Positions 1-6,807 of a DNA stretch of 8,957 nt are shown here, one piece after another. The notes beneath the pieces were generated by a model. It was not told the origin of the DNA. It was given only the letters and a program-made list of their open reading frames with translations, and ran no database searches. The stretch's first letter is position 1. Each line of letters starts with the position of its first letter. Source of the stretch: an uncultured Clostridia bacterium. GTDB lineage: Bacteria; Bacillota; Clostridia; Oscillospirales; Acutalibacteraceae. The position numbers were made by a program, and so were the translations under genes. The DNA lies in contig CALWKP010000127.1 in NCBI GenBank assembly GCA_944381295.1, positions 1-8,957 of the forward strand, in the 5' to 3' direction.

Positions 1-1
1 C

Positions 2-499
2 GGACGCCGCCACACGTCCTTTGCCTCTTTGGAGGTCATGCCGGAAATCGACGATACGGTCGAAGTTGAAATCAATCCGGAAGATATCCGCATGGAAGTT
101 TACCGTGCCAGCGGCGCCGGCGGTCAGAAGGTTAACAAGACCTCTTCTGTGGTTCGTTTGATTCACATTCCAACCGGCATCGTGGTTGCTTGTCAGGTGG
201 AGCGAAGCCAGCATCAGAACCGCGAAGTCGCTATGAAAATGCTGATGAGTAAACTCGTCGAGATCAAAGAGCGGGAACACTTGGATAAGATTGAGGATAT
301 CAAGGGAGAACAGAAGGAAATTGCGTGGGGTTCCCAAATACGTTCTTATGTATTTATGCCCTACACACTGGTCAAAGATCACCGTACAGGTTATGAAAGC
401 GGCAACATCAACGCGGTGATGGACGGAGATTTAGACGGGTTCATCAATGCCTATCTGAAAGCACAGAGCCTGGGCGCACTCTCCGAAAACATCGAATAA
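2..499 (+). CDS. prfB: Peptide chain release factor 2, C-terminal part (5' end outside window)
   Basis: Class I release factor that recognises UGA and UAA in the ribosomal A site and triggers hydrolysis of peptidyl-tRNA. The frame is open from the left edge, so only about the last 165 residues are present. The catalytic GGQ motif lies at bases 119-127 within the typical context RASGAGGQ. It is followed by VNKTSS and THIPTGIVV-like residues, then GWGSQIRSYVF (here AWGSQIRSYVF) and KDHRTGYE, which fit RF2 better than RF1. The residue after GGQ is Lys, where E. coli has His. The stop-codon recognition tripeptide (SPF in RF2) and the usual programmed frameshift site lie upstream of the window and cannot be checked. 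The protein ends with a short tail after the conserved FINAYL segment. The flippase gene starts 14 bases downstream, so the polysaccharide genes may be partly read through from prfB. Confidence 0.95.
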   Translation, partial: GRRHTSFASLEVMPEIDDTVEVEINPEDIRMEVYRASGAGGQKVNKTSSVVRLIHIPTGIVVACQVERSQHQNREVAMKMLMSKLVEIKEREHLDKIEDIKGEQKEIAWGSQIRSYVFMPYTLVKDHRTGYESGNINAVMDGDLDGFINAYLKAQSLGALSENIE

Positions 500-500
500 C

Positions 501-506
501 AGGAGG
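501..506 (+). promoter_or_regulatory. Ribosome binding site AGGAGG for the flippase gene
   Basis: A perfect AGGAGG lies 7 bases before the GTG at 514. It fixes the start of the flippase gene at a GTG codon and lies in the short gap directly after the prfB stop. Confidence 0.8.
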
Positions 507-513
507 CCGTAAG

Positions 514-1800
514 GTGAATTTTCTTCGATCCAAACTGGATGCCCTAAAGCGCAATCATTTTCTGAAAAATGTCGCGGTGCTGTCGGGCGGCACCGCGATT
601 GCCCAGGTATTACTGCCGTTCATCTTTATGCCAATACTTGGGCGTCTCTATGGTCCCGAACCAAAAGGAATTTACAGCACCTATGTTGTGATTACCAATA
701 TTACGCAGCAAATTGCCTGTTTCCGCTATGACTATGCGATTGTTGTCGCTGACGACGACGATGAAGCAGGCGGGACTTTTGTCCTCAGCGCAGTATTGGC
801 AATCCTTTTTTCTGCCGTCTTGGCCCTGGTCATGTGGCCTTTCACCGCGCAGCTTGCCGGCCTTTTTAATTTAGATCAGTCCGGCGCTGAAAACACGCTT
901 TGGATGGTCCCACTTACTACTTTAGTCTGCGGACTCACCACTGCTTTAAACTATTTTAACGTTCGTCATGAAAAATATAGGGTCATTTCAGGTGCCAATA
1001 TTATCCGCGTATGTGTGATGCTTGCCACCCAGATCACCCTCGGGTATTTGGGTGCTGAATACTGGGGAATGATTATCGGGCAATTCCTGTCTTATTTCTT
1101 TGGGAATTTCCGCATGGTCATGACTCTGAAAGGGCGCATTCACCGGTATATGTTCCAGCCCGCGTTCCTGAAAAAAATCGCAAAAAAGAATATTGCTTAT
1201 CCCAAATACATGCTTCCGAGCGCTATGGCCAACAGTCTTTCCCTGAGCATGATGGGCTTGGTGATTCCCGCGAATTTTGGCCAGACCCTCAACGGCTATT
1301 ACGGGCAGATCAATACCCTTTTGGGACAACCTTTGGTTTTGGTTTCCAATTCGGTTTCTCAGGTCTTCCTCAAAGGCGCGGCTGTGGACAAGCATAACGG
1401 TGAAAAGCTCAGCAAGGTATTCCACACCGTTACAAAATGGCTGGCAATTTTATCGATCCTGGGATTCGGCGCGATTCTGTTGTGGGGCGACCCGCTGATC
1501 CCCTGGTTCCTGGGAGAAGATTGGGCGTTGATTCCCGAGTATTTAAAATATCTTGTTCCTCTGTTTATGGTACGTTTTGTCGTGACCCCGTTGACCAGCA
1601 GTGCAATTGCCTTGGGCAAGCAAAAAGCTTCTATGATCTGGCAATTCTGCCTCCTCGCTACGGTCACGATTCCGTCCTTGTTAGCTTTTGTTACACCAAT
1701 GTCATTCGAGCAATATCTGTTGGCAGCATCTCTGCCGATGGCCTGCGCATACTTGGTCTTTTATGCTTTCTGCAATAAGATCGTCAAAGATGCGCATTGA
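514..1800 (+). CDS. Wzx-type polysaccharide/oligosaccharide flippase (MOP superfamily)
   Basis: Likely moves lipid-linked sugar repeat units across the cytoplasmic membrane in a Wzx/Wzy-dependent pathway. The 428-residue protein is hydrophobic throughout, with roughly ten to twelve membrane segments, for example near residues 18-42, 88-110, 128-148, 160-180, 308-324, 345-365 and 373-393. The N-terminal part has the family's usual pattern: a Gly-rich first helix, then LGRLYGPEPKGIYSTY (42-57) and RYDYAIVVADDDDEAG (71-86). The latter resembles the RYExAIVLP..DEEA segment typical of Wzx-like proteins. The length is normal for the family. The GTG start is chosen from the AGGAGG seven bases upstream. 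It is first in a five-gene plus-strand run with an LRR protein, a polymerase and two glycosyltransferases, which supports polysaccharide export rather than drug efflux. The sugar substrate cannot be read from sequence. Confidence 0.88.
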   Translation: MNFLRSKLDALKRNHFLKNVAVLSGGTAIAQVLLPFIFMPILGRLYGPEPKGIYSTYVVITNITQQIACFRYDYAIVVADDDDEAGGTFVLSAVLAILFSAVLALVMWPFTAQLAGLFNLDQSGAENTLWMVPLTTLVCGLTTALNYFNVRHEKYRVISGANIIRVCVMLATQITLGYLGAEYWGMIIGQFLSYFFGNFRMVMTLKGRIHRYMFQPAFLKKIAKKNIAYPKYMLPSAMANSLSLSMMGLVIPANFGQTLNGYYGQINTLLGQPLVLVSNSVSQVFLKGAAVDKHNGEKLSKVFHTVTKWLAILSILGFGAILLWGDPLIPWFLGEDWALIPEYLKYLVPLFMVRFVVTPLTSSAIALGKQKASMIWQFCLLATVTIPSLLAFVTPMSFEQYLLAASLPMACAYLVFYAFCNKIVKDAH

Positions 1801-1826
1801 CCCCATTTTAGGAAAGGAAACATAGC

Positions 1827-2987
1827 ATGGAAAAAAAAGACAGGAATCCGCTGGCTTCCCTGAAAAGAGCCAGGGAATATTTCACCGGAAATAAACCTTT
1901 TACCGTTACGCTAGTGCTTCTGATTGTTGCCGTGGCCTGGCTTGGCGTCCGTATTTATCAAGATGTCCAAGGGGAAATCAAAGACCAGTTAAATGTCTAT
2001 GAAGACGCTGTCCCCGTAGAATTTGAGGATCCGGTCTTTGAACGCGAAATCCGGAAAGTACTCAATAAGGAAACGGGCACGCTGTATGATACCGATCTTG
2101 AGACGATTGGAAAGTTAGTTATCCAAAATGAAAATATTGAAAGCGTAGATGAGCTCTCTTATTTCACGGGGTTACGTTATTTGGAAATCTCTTCTGCAAG
2201 TATCAGCGACGTATCCTCTATTGGAGAATTGGATCGGTTAACCACTCTCATTCTTTCTGATAACGACATCAAAGATATTTCTGCGCTCGCCGGGTGCAAA
2301 TCTTTGCAGAAACTTGATCTTTCCCGAAATCTTATTATGGATATGTCCCCTTTGTATGGCCTCAAAAATCTGATTGATCTTAATCTATCCAACAATTCCA
2401 TCAGTCACGTTTCCGAAGAGATTCATAATCTGATTAATCTCAAATTGCTGAACATGTCTCAAAACCGCATCAGTGATATGAGCGCCTTTTCCGGGATGTC
2501 CGGTCTGAACACCCTCTACCTGACTTCCAATAAAATTTCCACCGTAATTCCTCTGATGGACATGGACGGTCTGGTAGAATATTCTCTGGAAGGCAACTCG
2601 ATTCAGAAAATCGACTCTCTTGGAGAAATGCCGGTCCTGGAACGGCTGAGTGTTGGGTCTAACAGTCTCACAGACATAGACTTTGCTCCGCAATATCCCT
2701 GGCTGCTGGAACTTACGATCAGCAATAATGATATTACTTCTCTGGAACCGCTGCGCGAAAATACGGAGTTGCAGGTCCTGAAAATGCAGGCAACTATGGT
2801 AACCGATGTTTCCCCGCTGGCCGAACTCGAGGATTTCCATTCCATTTATATGGACGAAGAAATCGACCGCGATCAAATCCGGTTTATGAAAAAAGAAAAC
2901 GGCTGGCAGTTCAGGAATGGTGATACTTTGACCAAAACCTATATCCTGAATGATATCTATGGTTTCAGCGAGGATGATGAAACATGA
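1827..2987 (+). CDS. Membrane-anchored leucine-rich-repeat protein in the polysaccharide cluster
   Basis: Function unknown; leucine-rich repeats (LRRs) usually bind other proteins. Residues 1-22 are rich in Lys and Arg, followed by one hydrophobic segment at about 24-42. The next stretch (48-80) is acidic. By the positive-inside rule the N-terminus is cytoplasmic and the rest is outside. From residue 96 to about 338 there are eleven consecutive LRRs of 22 residues with a consensus like LxxLxLSxNxISDxSxLxxL; one (184-206) is 23 residues long. This bacterial class resembles internalin or SDS22 repeats. A non-repeat tail of about 45 residues ends the protein. There is no LPXTG motif or lipobox, so anchoring is by the N-terminal helix. 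ATG 1827 is preceded by AAAGGA eight bases upstream. Its stop overlaps the polymerase start by four bases (ATGA), so the two are probably translated together. The LRR assignment is firm; any role in polysaccharide assembly is inferred from position only. Confidence 0.85.
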   Translation: MEKKDRNPLASLKRAREYFTGNKPFTVTLVLLIVAVAWLGVRIYQDVQGEIKDQLNVYEDAVPVEFEDPVFEREIRKVLNKETGTLYDTDLETIGKLVIQNENIESVDELSYFTGLRYLEISSASISDVSSIGELDRLTTLILSDNDIKDISALAGCKSLQKLDLSRNLIMDMSPLYGLKNLIDLNLSNNSISHVSEEIHNLINLKLLNMSQNRISDMSAFSGMSGLNTLYLTSNKISTVIPLMDMDGLVEYSLEGNSIQKIDSLGEMPVLERLSVGSNSLTDIDFAPQYPWLLELTISNNDITSLEPLRENTELQVLKMQATMVTDVSPLAELEDFHSIYMDEEIDRDQIRFMKKENGWQFRNGDTLTKTYILNDIYGFSEDDET

Positions 2988-4399
2988 CCGGGGTTAAGAT
3001 CGCCGTAGTCGTCATCGGGCTGGTCATTTCCCTGTTTCTCTTCCGCAAGGCCGCCGGGACGCTTCATATCGGCAAAATCAACATGATTTCCTATACGATG
3101 TACCTGTTTATCCTCCAAACTTATCTGGGCGCTTCCATGATGTATCTGGGGGATCTCAATCACTACACCATGAAATATATCATGGATTCCAGCAAGTATG
3201 ATATCACCTTCTACTGCGTGCTTCTCACTGCGATCCTCTTCCCGCTTTCCACTTTCCTGATGTTTCGGATTTTCCGCATCGACATCCGGGAAAGGTATCG
3301 GGAATTTTTGGAAAAACCTGTGGAAATCAAGTCGGAAAATGTGATGTTCTGGTTGATTTCTGCCGGAGGTTTCGTCTGCTGTGTTGTTCTCCTGATCTAT
3401 ATCCTCAAAATCGGCTATTTCCCATTGCTCCGCCTCCTGCGCGCTCCGGAAGGCTTCGATTTTGGTGTAGAACGCCAGCGCATCAGCAGTATCGTTATTA
3501 TCAACAGCTATGTGACCAATATCATTATTGGTCTTGGAATCCCGCTGCTCTCCTATATGGCGTTTGCCTACGCCCTCGTATTGAAACGGAAATTTTGGTG
3601 GTGGGCTCTTTCCTTTGTCCTCATTGGTTCCTCCATCGTCTCCGTTACCATGGATTTCGAAAAATCCCCTGTTGTATTCTATCTGTTCGTCCTTTTGCTC
3701 ATCATCATGTATGTCCGCGGCGGACTGAAGACCCCTACGGTCGTCCTTTTCGGCGTTGCCGCCGCGATGGTCATTGTTTTCATCTATGTCCAACAGGGAT
3801 ACGATTTTTCTTCCAGCAGCAACTTTTATAATGGGCCTGTCGGCCGTACTCTCTTCACTCAGGTTGGAACCCTTGCCATGCATTTCGATCTTTTCCCTGC
3901 GGTATTCCCCTTCCTTTGGGGCCGCAGCCTTTCTCCTACTGCGATGGCGTTGTTTGGCGTCGAAGGCTCTTATGTGCGTTCTGCCAAATTGGTCATGGAC
4001 TATTATGGTTCCGAGAAAGTTTACGATGGTACCGGCGGCGTGATGAACGCTCTCTTTATTGGCGAAGCTTATGCCAATTTCGGTTATGTCGGCATGATTC
4101 TTTCCATTATTTATATGGGGATTCTCTTTGGTTTGCTTCTCTATCTGTTCACCCGTATCCGCAAGAATCCCTATAACCTTGGGATTATCGCACTGCTTAC
4201 CAGCCGTCTGGCCCAGGCAACACAAGGCGGATTTACTGATTTCATTTATAATTTCCAGACAATCCTTCTGCTCCTGCTGATCCCCTTAGGACATTTTGCC
4301 CCTATTGTATGGAACAAATGGATCAAGCCGCGCTTGAGGCTTGGAAAAAAATCTGCATCTGCAAACAACCACGAAAAGCAAAAGGCGGGAGAACCATGA
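2984..4399 (+). CDS. Wzy-type oligosaccharide repeat-unit polymerase
   Basis: Probably joins exported lipid-linked repeat units into polysaccharide at the outer face of the membrane. The 471-residue protein has about eleven hydrophobic segments, roughly at 4-20, 36-52, 75-93, 122-142, 172-198, 205-222, 228-245, 250-269, 367-388, 397-410 and 423-441. A large loop lies between about 270 and 366. That loop contains GRTLFTQVGTLAMHFD (287-302) and GTGGVMNALFIGEAYANFG (349-367). An Asn-Ala-xx-Ile-Gly-Glu-Ala-Tyr-xx-Phe-Gly pattern of this kind recurs in O-antigen polymerase-like proteins. The family is defined more by topology than by sequence, so the exact assignment rests on that loop motif plus context. 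It overlaps the LRR gene before it and the glycosyltransferase after it by four bases each. An O-antigen ligase-like enzyme is the main alternative, but ligases act on lipopolysaccharide, which a Firmicute would lack. The cytoplasmic C-terminal tail is basic and hydrophilic. Confidence 0.8.
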   Translation: MTGVKIAVVVIGLVISLFLFRKAAGTLHIGKINMISYTMYLFILQTYLGASMMYLGDLNHYTMKYIMDSSKYDITFYCVLLTAILFPLSTFLMFRIFRIDIRERYREFLEKPVEIKSENVMFWLISAGGFVCCVVLLIYILKIGYFPLLRLLRAPEGFDFGVERQRISSIVIINSYVTNIIIGLGIPLLSYMAFAYALVLKRKFWWWALSFVLIGSSIVSVTMDFEKSPVVFYLFVLLLIIMYVRGGLKTPTVVLFGVAAAMVIVFIYVQQGYDFSSSSNFYNGPVGRTLFTQVGTLAMHFDLFPAVFPFLWGRSLSPTAMALFGVEGSYVRSAKLVMDYYGSEKVYDGTGGVMNALFIGEAYANFGYVGMILSIIYMGILFGLLLYLFTRIRKNPYNLGIIALLTSRLAQATQGGFTDFIYNFQTILLLLLIPLGHFAPIVWNKWIKPRLRLGKKSASANNHEKQKAGEP

Positions 4400-5469
4400 A
4401 ACTGCTCTATATCACCTATATCGATTTCGGCGATTTCAAATCCGGCTCGTCGGTACGCCCGCAAATGATGTATCAGGCATTCCAGGAATTGGGCTGCGAA
4501 ATCAAACTTCTTCAGACACAACAGAACAAGCGGAACGAACGCCGTAATGCGGTTGCGGAAATCAACGCCTGGCTGGATGCCGGAAACCGTCCCGATTTCT
4601 GTTATGTAGAAAGTCCTTCCGGACCTATATTTCAGGCGTGCGATAGAAAATTATTAAAACGGTTGCATCGTTTAGGCATCCCCACTGGTTACTTTCTGAG
4701 GGATGCCGCTTACAAATTTGATGAAGTATTTATTACCGGTAAAAAGTCCTTCAAACAACGGGTCATTGCTTGGATGTCTGAACGGGATGTCCGTTTTCTG
4801 GCAAAATATCCGGATCTCATTTATCTGCCTACGGAAAGCATGGCAAAATATTTTCCTTTTCAGCATGTCAAACCGCTTCTTCCCGGCTGTGCGGGACGGC
4901 TTTCTGACCGCAGAGGAAACCCATTAGGTCGGCGCTGCATCTATGTTGGCGGGGTTTCCAAGCGCTATGGGACCAGCTTGCTTCTGCAAGCATTCCAGAA
5001 ACTCAACGCAGGAGGGGACGAATATCCTTTGACGCTCGTTTGCCGGGAAGCGGCGCTTCCCCTGATCGGAGAGGAATATCGCAACCAGCCTTGGCTTCAC
5101 ATTGTACATGCTTCTGGAAAAGACGCATTAAAGGCTCTTTATGATCGTGCAGATCTCGCCTTATACCCTGTGGAAAAAAATGTATACAATGATTTTGCTT
5201 TTTCTGTGAAACTGATGGAGTATCTGGAATTTGGCCTTCCCGTAGTAACGGTAGATTGTGAAGAAGCTGCAAAATTTACACGTACTTACGGAACTGGTCT
5301 TGTCAGTCGCAATGATCCGGATGATTTTGCAGCCAAAGTCCGTGAAATTCTTTCCGATCCGCAAGCCTACCAAAAATATCTTGAAGCAGTCTACAACGCT
5401 TTAGACGGCAATTTATGGAGCGACCGGGCACGGCAGGTCATTCAAGATCTGGGGAGGAATTCCAAGTGA
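4396..5469 (+). CDS. GT-B glycosyltransferase (GT4-like), first of two
   Basis: Likely adds one sugar of the repeat unit from a nucleotide sugar at the inner face of the membrane. The 357-residue protein has an N-terminal Rossmann-type strand (KLLYITYIDFGD, 2-13) followed by a glycine/serine turn and RPQMMYQAF. A second Rossmann domain begins near RCIYVGGVSKRYGTSLLLQAF (180-200). The acceptor/donor motif is FSVKLMEYLEFGLPVV (269-284). The usual E-x7-E pair is incomplete: E275 is present, but the position eight residues before it is Phe 267. There is no signal peptide or membrane segment. ATG 4396 is chosen because its ATGA overlaps the polymerase stop and because purine-rich AAAGG and GGGAG sit just upstream. 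Translation from the start at 4309 would add 29 residues inside the polymerase gene with no family resemblance. Donor and acceptor sugars cannot be inferred. Confidence 0.83.
   Translation: MKLLYITYIDFGDFKSGSSVRPQMMYQAFQELGCEIKLLQTQQNKRNERRNAVAEINAWLDAGNRPDFCYVESPSGPIFQACDRKLLKRLHRLGIPTGYFLRDAAYKFDEVFITGKKSFKQRVIAWMSERDVRFLAKYPDLIYLPTESMAKYFPFQHVKPLLPGCAGRLSDRRGNPLGRRCIYVGGVSKRYGTSLLLQAFQKLNAGGDEYPLTLVCREAALPLIGEEYRNQPWLHIVHASGKDALKALYDRADLALYPVEKNVYNDFAFSVKLMEYLEFGLPVVTVDCEEAAKFTRTYGTGLVSRNDPDDFAAKVREILSDPQAYQKYLEAVYNALDGNLWSDRARQVIQDLGRNSK
5453..5458 (+). promoter_or_regulatory. Ribosome binding site GGAGGA for the second glycosyltransferase
   Basis: GGAGGA lies inside the end of the first glycosyltransferase gene, 7 bases before the GTG at 5466. 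It supports GTG 5466 over the upstream ATG at 5415, which would add 17 residues unlike a GT4 N-terminus. Confidence 0.75.
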
Positions 5470-6563
5470 AAATTGCATTTATTTCTGCCGCACAATCTGT
5501 TCACACAGTAAAATGGGTCAACGCATTGGCGGACCGAGGCCACACCGTCCGCTTATATTCCTTGCCGAACCATTTCAACAAGCAGGGCAGCCTCGACGCC
5601 AGGATTCAGGTGGTGTATTTGAGGGTTCCCGGATTTAAAAGATATTTTCTAAACGCCTTGCAGTTACGCCGGGATCTAAAAAAATTCTCACCGGATATTA
5701 TTAACGCACATTACGCCAGCGGTTACGGCACATTAGCACGGTTTTGCGGCATGCATCCCTTGCTTCTTTCCGTTTGGGGCAGCGATGTTTATGAATTCCC
5801 TTTGAAAGGAAACATGCAGAAAAATCTTGTTGATAAAAATTTGGAAAAAGCCGATGCAGTTGCTTCTACCAGCCATGTCATGGCTGAGCAAGTCCGGCGG
5901 GTATTCCAATATCAAAAACCGATTTTTATCACGCCCTTTGGTGTGGACTGCAATCTCTTTTCTCCAAAGAATCAACCGAAAAAAGAAGGTTTTTGCGTCG
6001 GGATTGTTAAGGCGCTCGAAGATTGTTACGGCATTGAATATCTGATCGAAGCTTTTGCCATTGCAGTGAAAAAGCTTCCTGCCAGTCTTTCCCCGCGTTT
6101 GGAAATCTACGGCAAAGGAAGCCGTCAGGAATATCTCCAACAGTTGATCGATCAAAAAGGTCTGTCGGCACAAGCCAAGCTTTGTGGCGCAATCCCCAAT
6201 ACAGAGGTCCCTTATGCGATCAGCCAAATGGATGTATTTTGCCTGTCCAGTGTTTCCGAGAGTTTTGGTGTCTCTGCGGTTGAAGCTATGGCTTGCTGTG
6301 TCCCTGTCATCGCTACCAATGCTGACGGATTCCGTGAAGTTGTCGACGACGGCGTTACCGGTTATCTGGTTCCTGCACGCGATCCAGTTGCTATGGCCGA
6401 CCGTATTTGTGAACTTGCGTTGAATCCCGAACTCCGTGAGCATTTTGGTCAGAACGGTCGGGAACGTGTTCTCTCCTTGTATGATTTTTCAAAAAATGTG
6501 GACAGTATGGAGGAATACTACCAGCGTACCATCGAGCTGGCGAAAAAGGGGCATAAAAATTGA
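5466..6563 (+). CDS. GT4-family glycosyltransferase, second of two
   Basis: Retaining GT-B glycosyltransferase that probably builds the lipid-linked repeat unit in the cytoplasm. The 365-residue protein starts with KIAFISAAQSVHTVKWVNAL (2-21), the typical first strand and helix of the N-terminal domain. It continues with SPDIINAHYASGYG (75-88) and LSVWGSDVYEFP (101-112). The C-terminal domain begins with GIVKALEDCYGIEYLIEAF (179-197) and includes IYGKGS (214-219). The E-x7-E motif is complete at E265 and E273 (ESFGVSAVE), followed by EAMACCVPVIATNADGFREVV and NGxTGYLVP-like residues (DGVTGYLVP, 295-303). These are hallmark GT4 features, clearer than in the preceding gene. GTG 5466 is used because GTGA overlaps the previous stop and GGAGGA sits seven bases upstream. 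This is the last gene of the plus-strand run; a terminator follows about 150 bases later. Confidence 0.92.
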   Translation: MKIAFISAAQSVHTVKWVNALADRGHTVRLYSLPNHFNKQGSLDARIQVVYLRVPGFKRYFLNALQLRRDLKKFSPDIINAHYASGYGTLARFCGMHPLLLSVWGSDVYEFPLKGNMQKNLVDKNLEKADAVASTSHVMAEQVRRVFQYQKPIFITPFGVDCNLFSPKNQPKKEGFCVGIVKALEDCYGIEYLIEAFAIAVKKLPASLSPRLEIYGKGSRQEYLQQLIDQKGLSAQAKLCGAIPNTEVPYAISQMDVFCLSSVSESFGVSAVEAMACCVPVIATNADGFREVVDDGVTGYLVPARDPVAMADRICELALNPELREHFGQNGRERVLSLYDFSKNVDSMEEYYQRTIELAKKGHKN

Positions 6564-6637
6564 TTCTCAAAAATTCCTCTCTGAATATGCTAAACAGGAA
6601 AATTCTTTAAGAATAATTTTGACCTCTTTTTAACTTT

Positions 6638-6806
6638 TATCGAAAAGGGGCTGATGCAAAAGGAAAATGCAATCGCAAATTGCACAAAGAATCTCCCTAA
6701 AACAAAACAATCCGGGGCCTTTAAAAGCGTTTTTGCGCTTAAAAAGGTTCCGGATTTTCTGTACCTTTTTTCTGATGAGCTATTTTGCAGCAGCCCCTTT
6801 TCGATA
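6638..6806. repeat. Inverted-repeat unit, 24-base arms at 6638-6661 and 6783-6806
   Basis: The left arm (TATCGAAAAGGGGCTG, then ATGCAAAA) and the reverse complement of the right arm agree at 23 of 24 positions; the single mismatch is A6654 against G6790. The unit is 169 bases long and encloses the bidirectional terminator plus a small 6-base-pair hairpin (TGCAAT / ATTGCA, 6668-6684). The right arm starts one base after the stop codon of the minus-strand loader gene; the left arm starts 74 bases after the glycosyltransferase stop. Both outer ends read TA, which would match a TA target duplication of the Tc1/mariner-IS630 kind, but TA is also just the last pair of the palindrome. It may be a MITE-like element, a second terminator layer or a structured RNA. 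No coding frame inside looks real. Confidence 0.75.
6711..6775. terminator. Bidirectional rho-independent terminator between convergent operons
   Basis: Left arm 6711-6729 (TCCGGGGCCTTTAAAAGCG) pairs with right arm 6736-6754 across a six-base loop. Of 19 positions, 15 are Watson-Crick pairs, two are G-U wobbles and two are A-A mismatches. On the plus strand the stem is followed by TTTTCTGTACCTTTTTTCT. On the minus strand it is followed by TTGTTTTGTTTT (complement of 6699-6710). It can therefore end both the polysaccharide operon and the replication-gene operon that meet here. Confidence 0.85.
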
Positions 6807-6807
6807 T

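Noticed and set aside
2957..4225. Long minus-strand open frame (422 codons) opposite the polymerase gene
   Set aside because: It is antisense to a gene with clear membrane topology and translational coupling. The translated product is hydrophilic and rich in His, Asp, Asn and Glu, as expected from reading hydrophobic codons backwards.
4309..4395. Upstream ATG giving a longer first glycosyltransferase
   Set aside because: The extra residues lie within the polymerase gene and do not resemble a glycosyltransferase N-terminus; the ATGA overlap at 4396 begins directly with the expected KLLYITY strand.
5733..6443. Minus-strand open frame of 236 codons opposite the second glycosyltransferase
   Set aside because: It lies wholly inside a gene with full GT4 motifs and has no recognisable domain of its own.
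6599..6620. AT-only imperfect palindrome just after the second glycosyltransferase
   Set aside because: The pairing is nearly all A-T with a bulge, so it would be a weak hairpin; the strong terminator at 6711 explains the region better.
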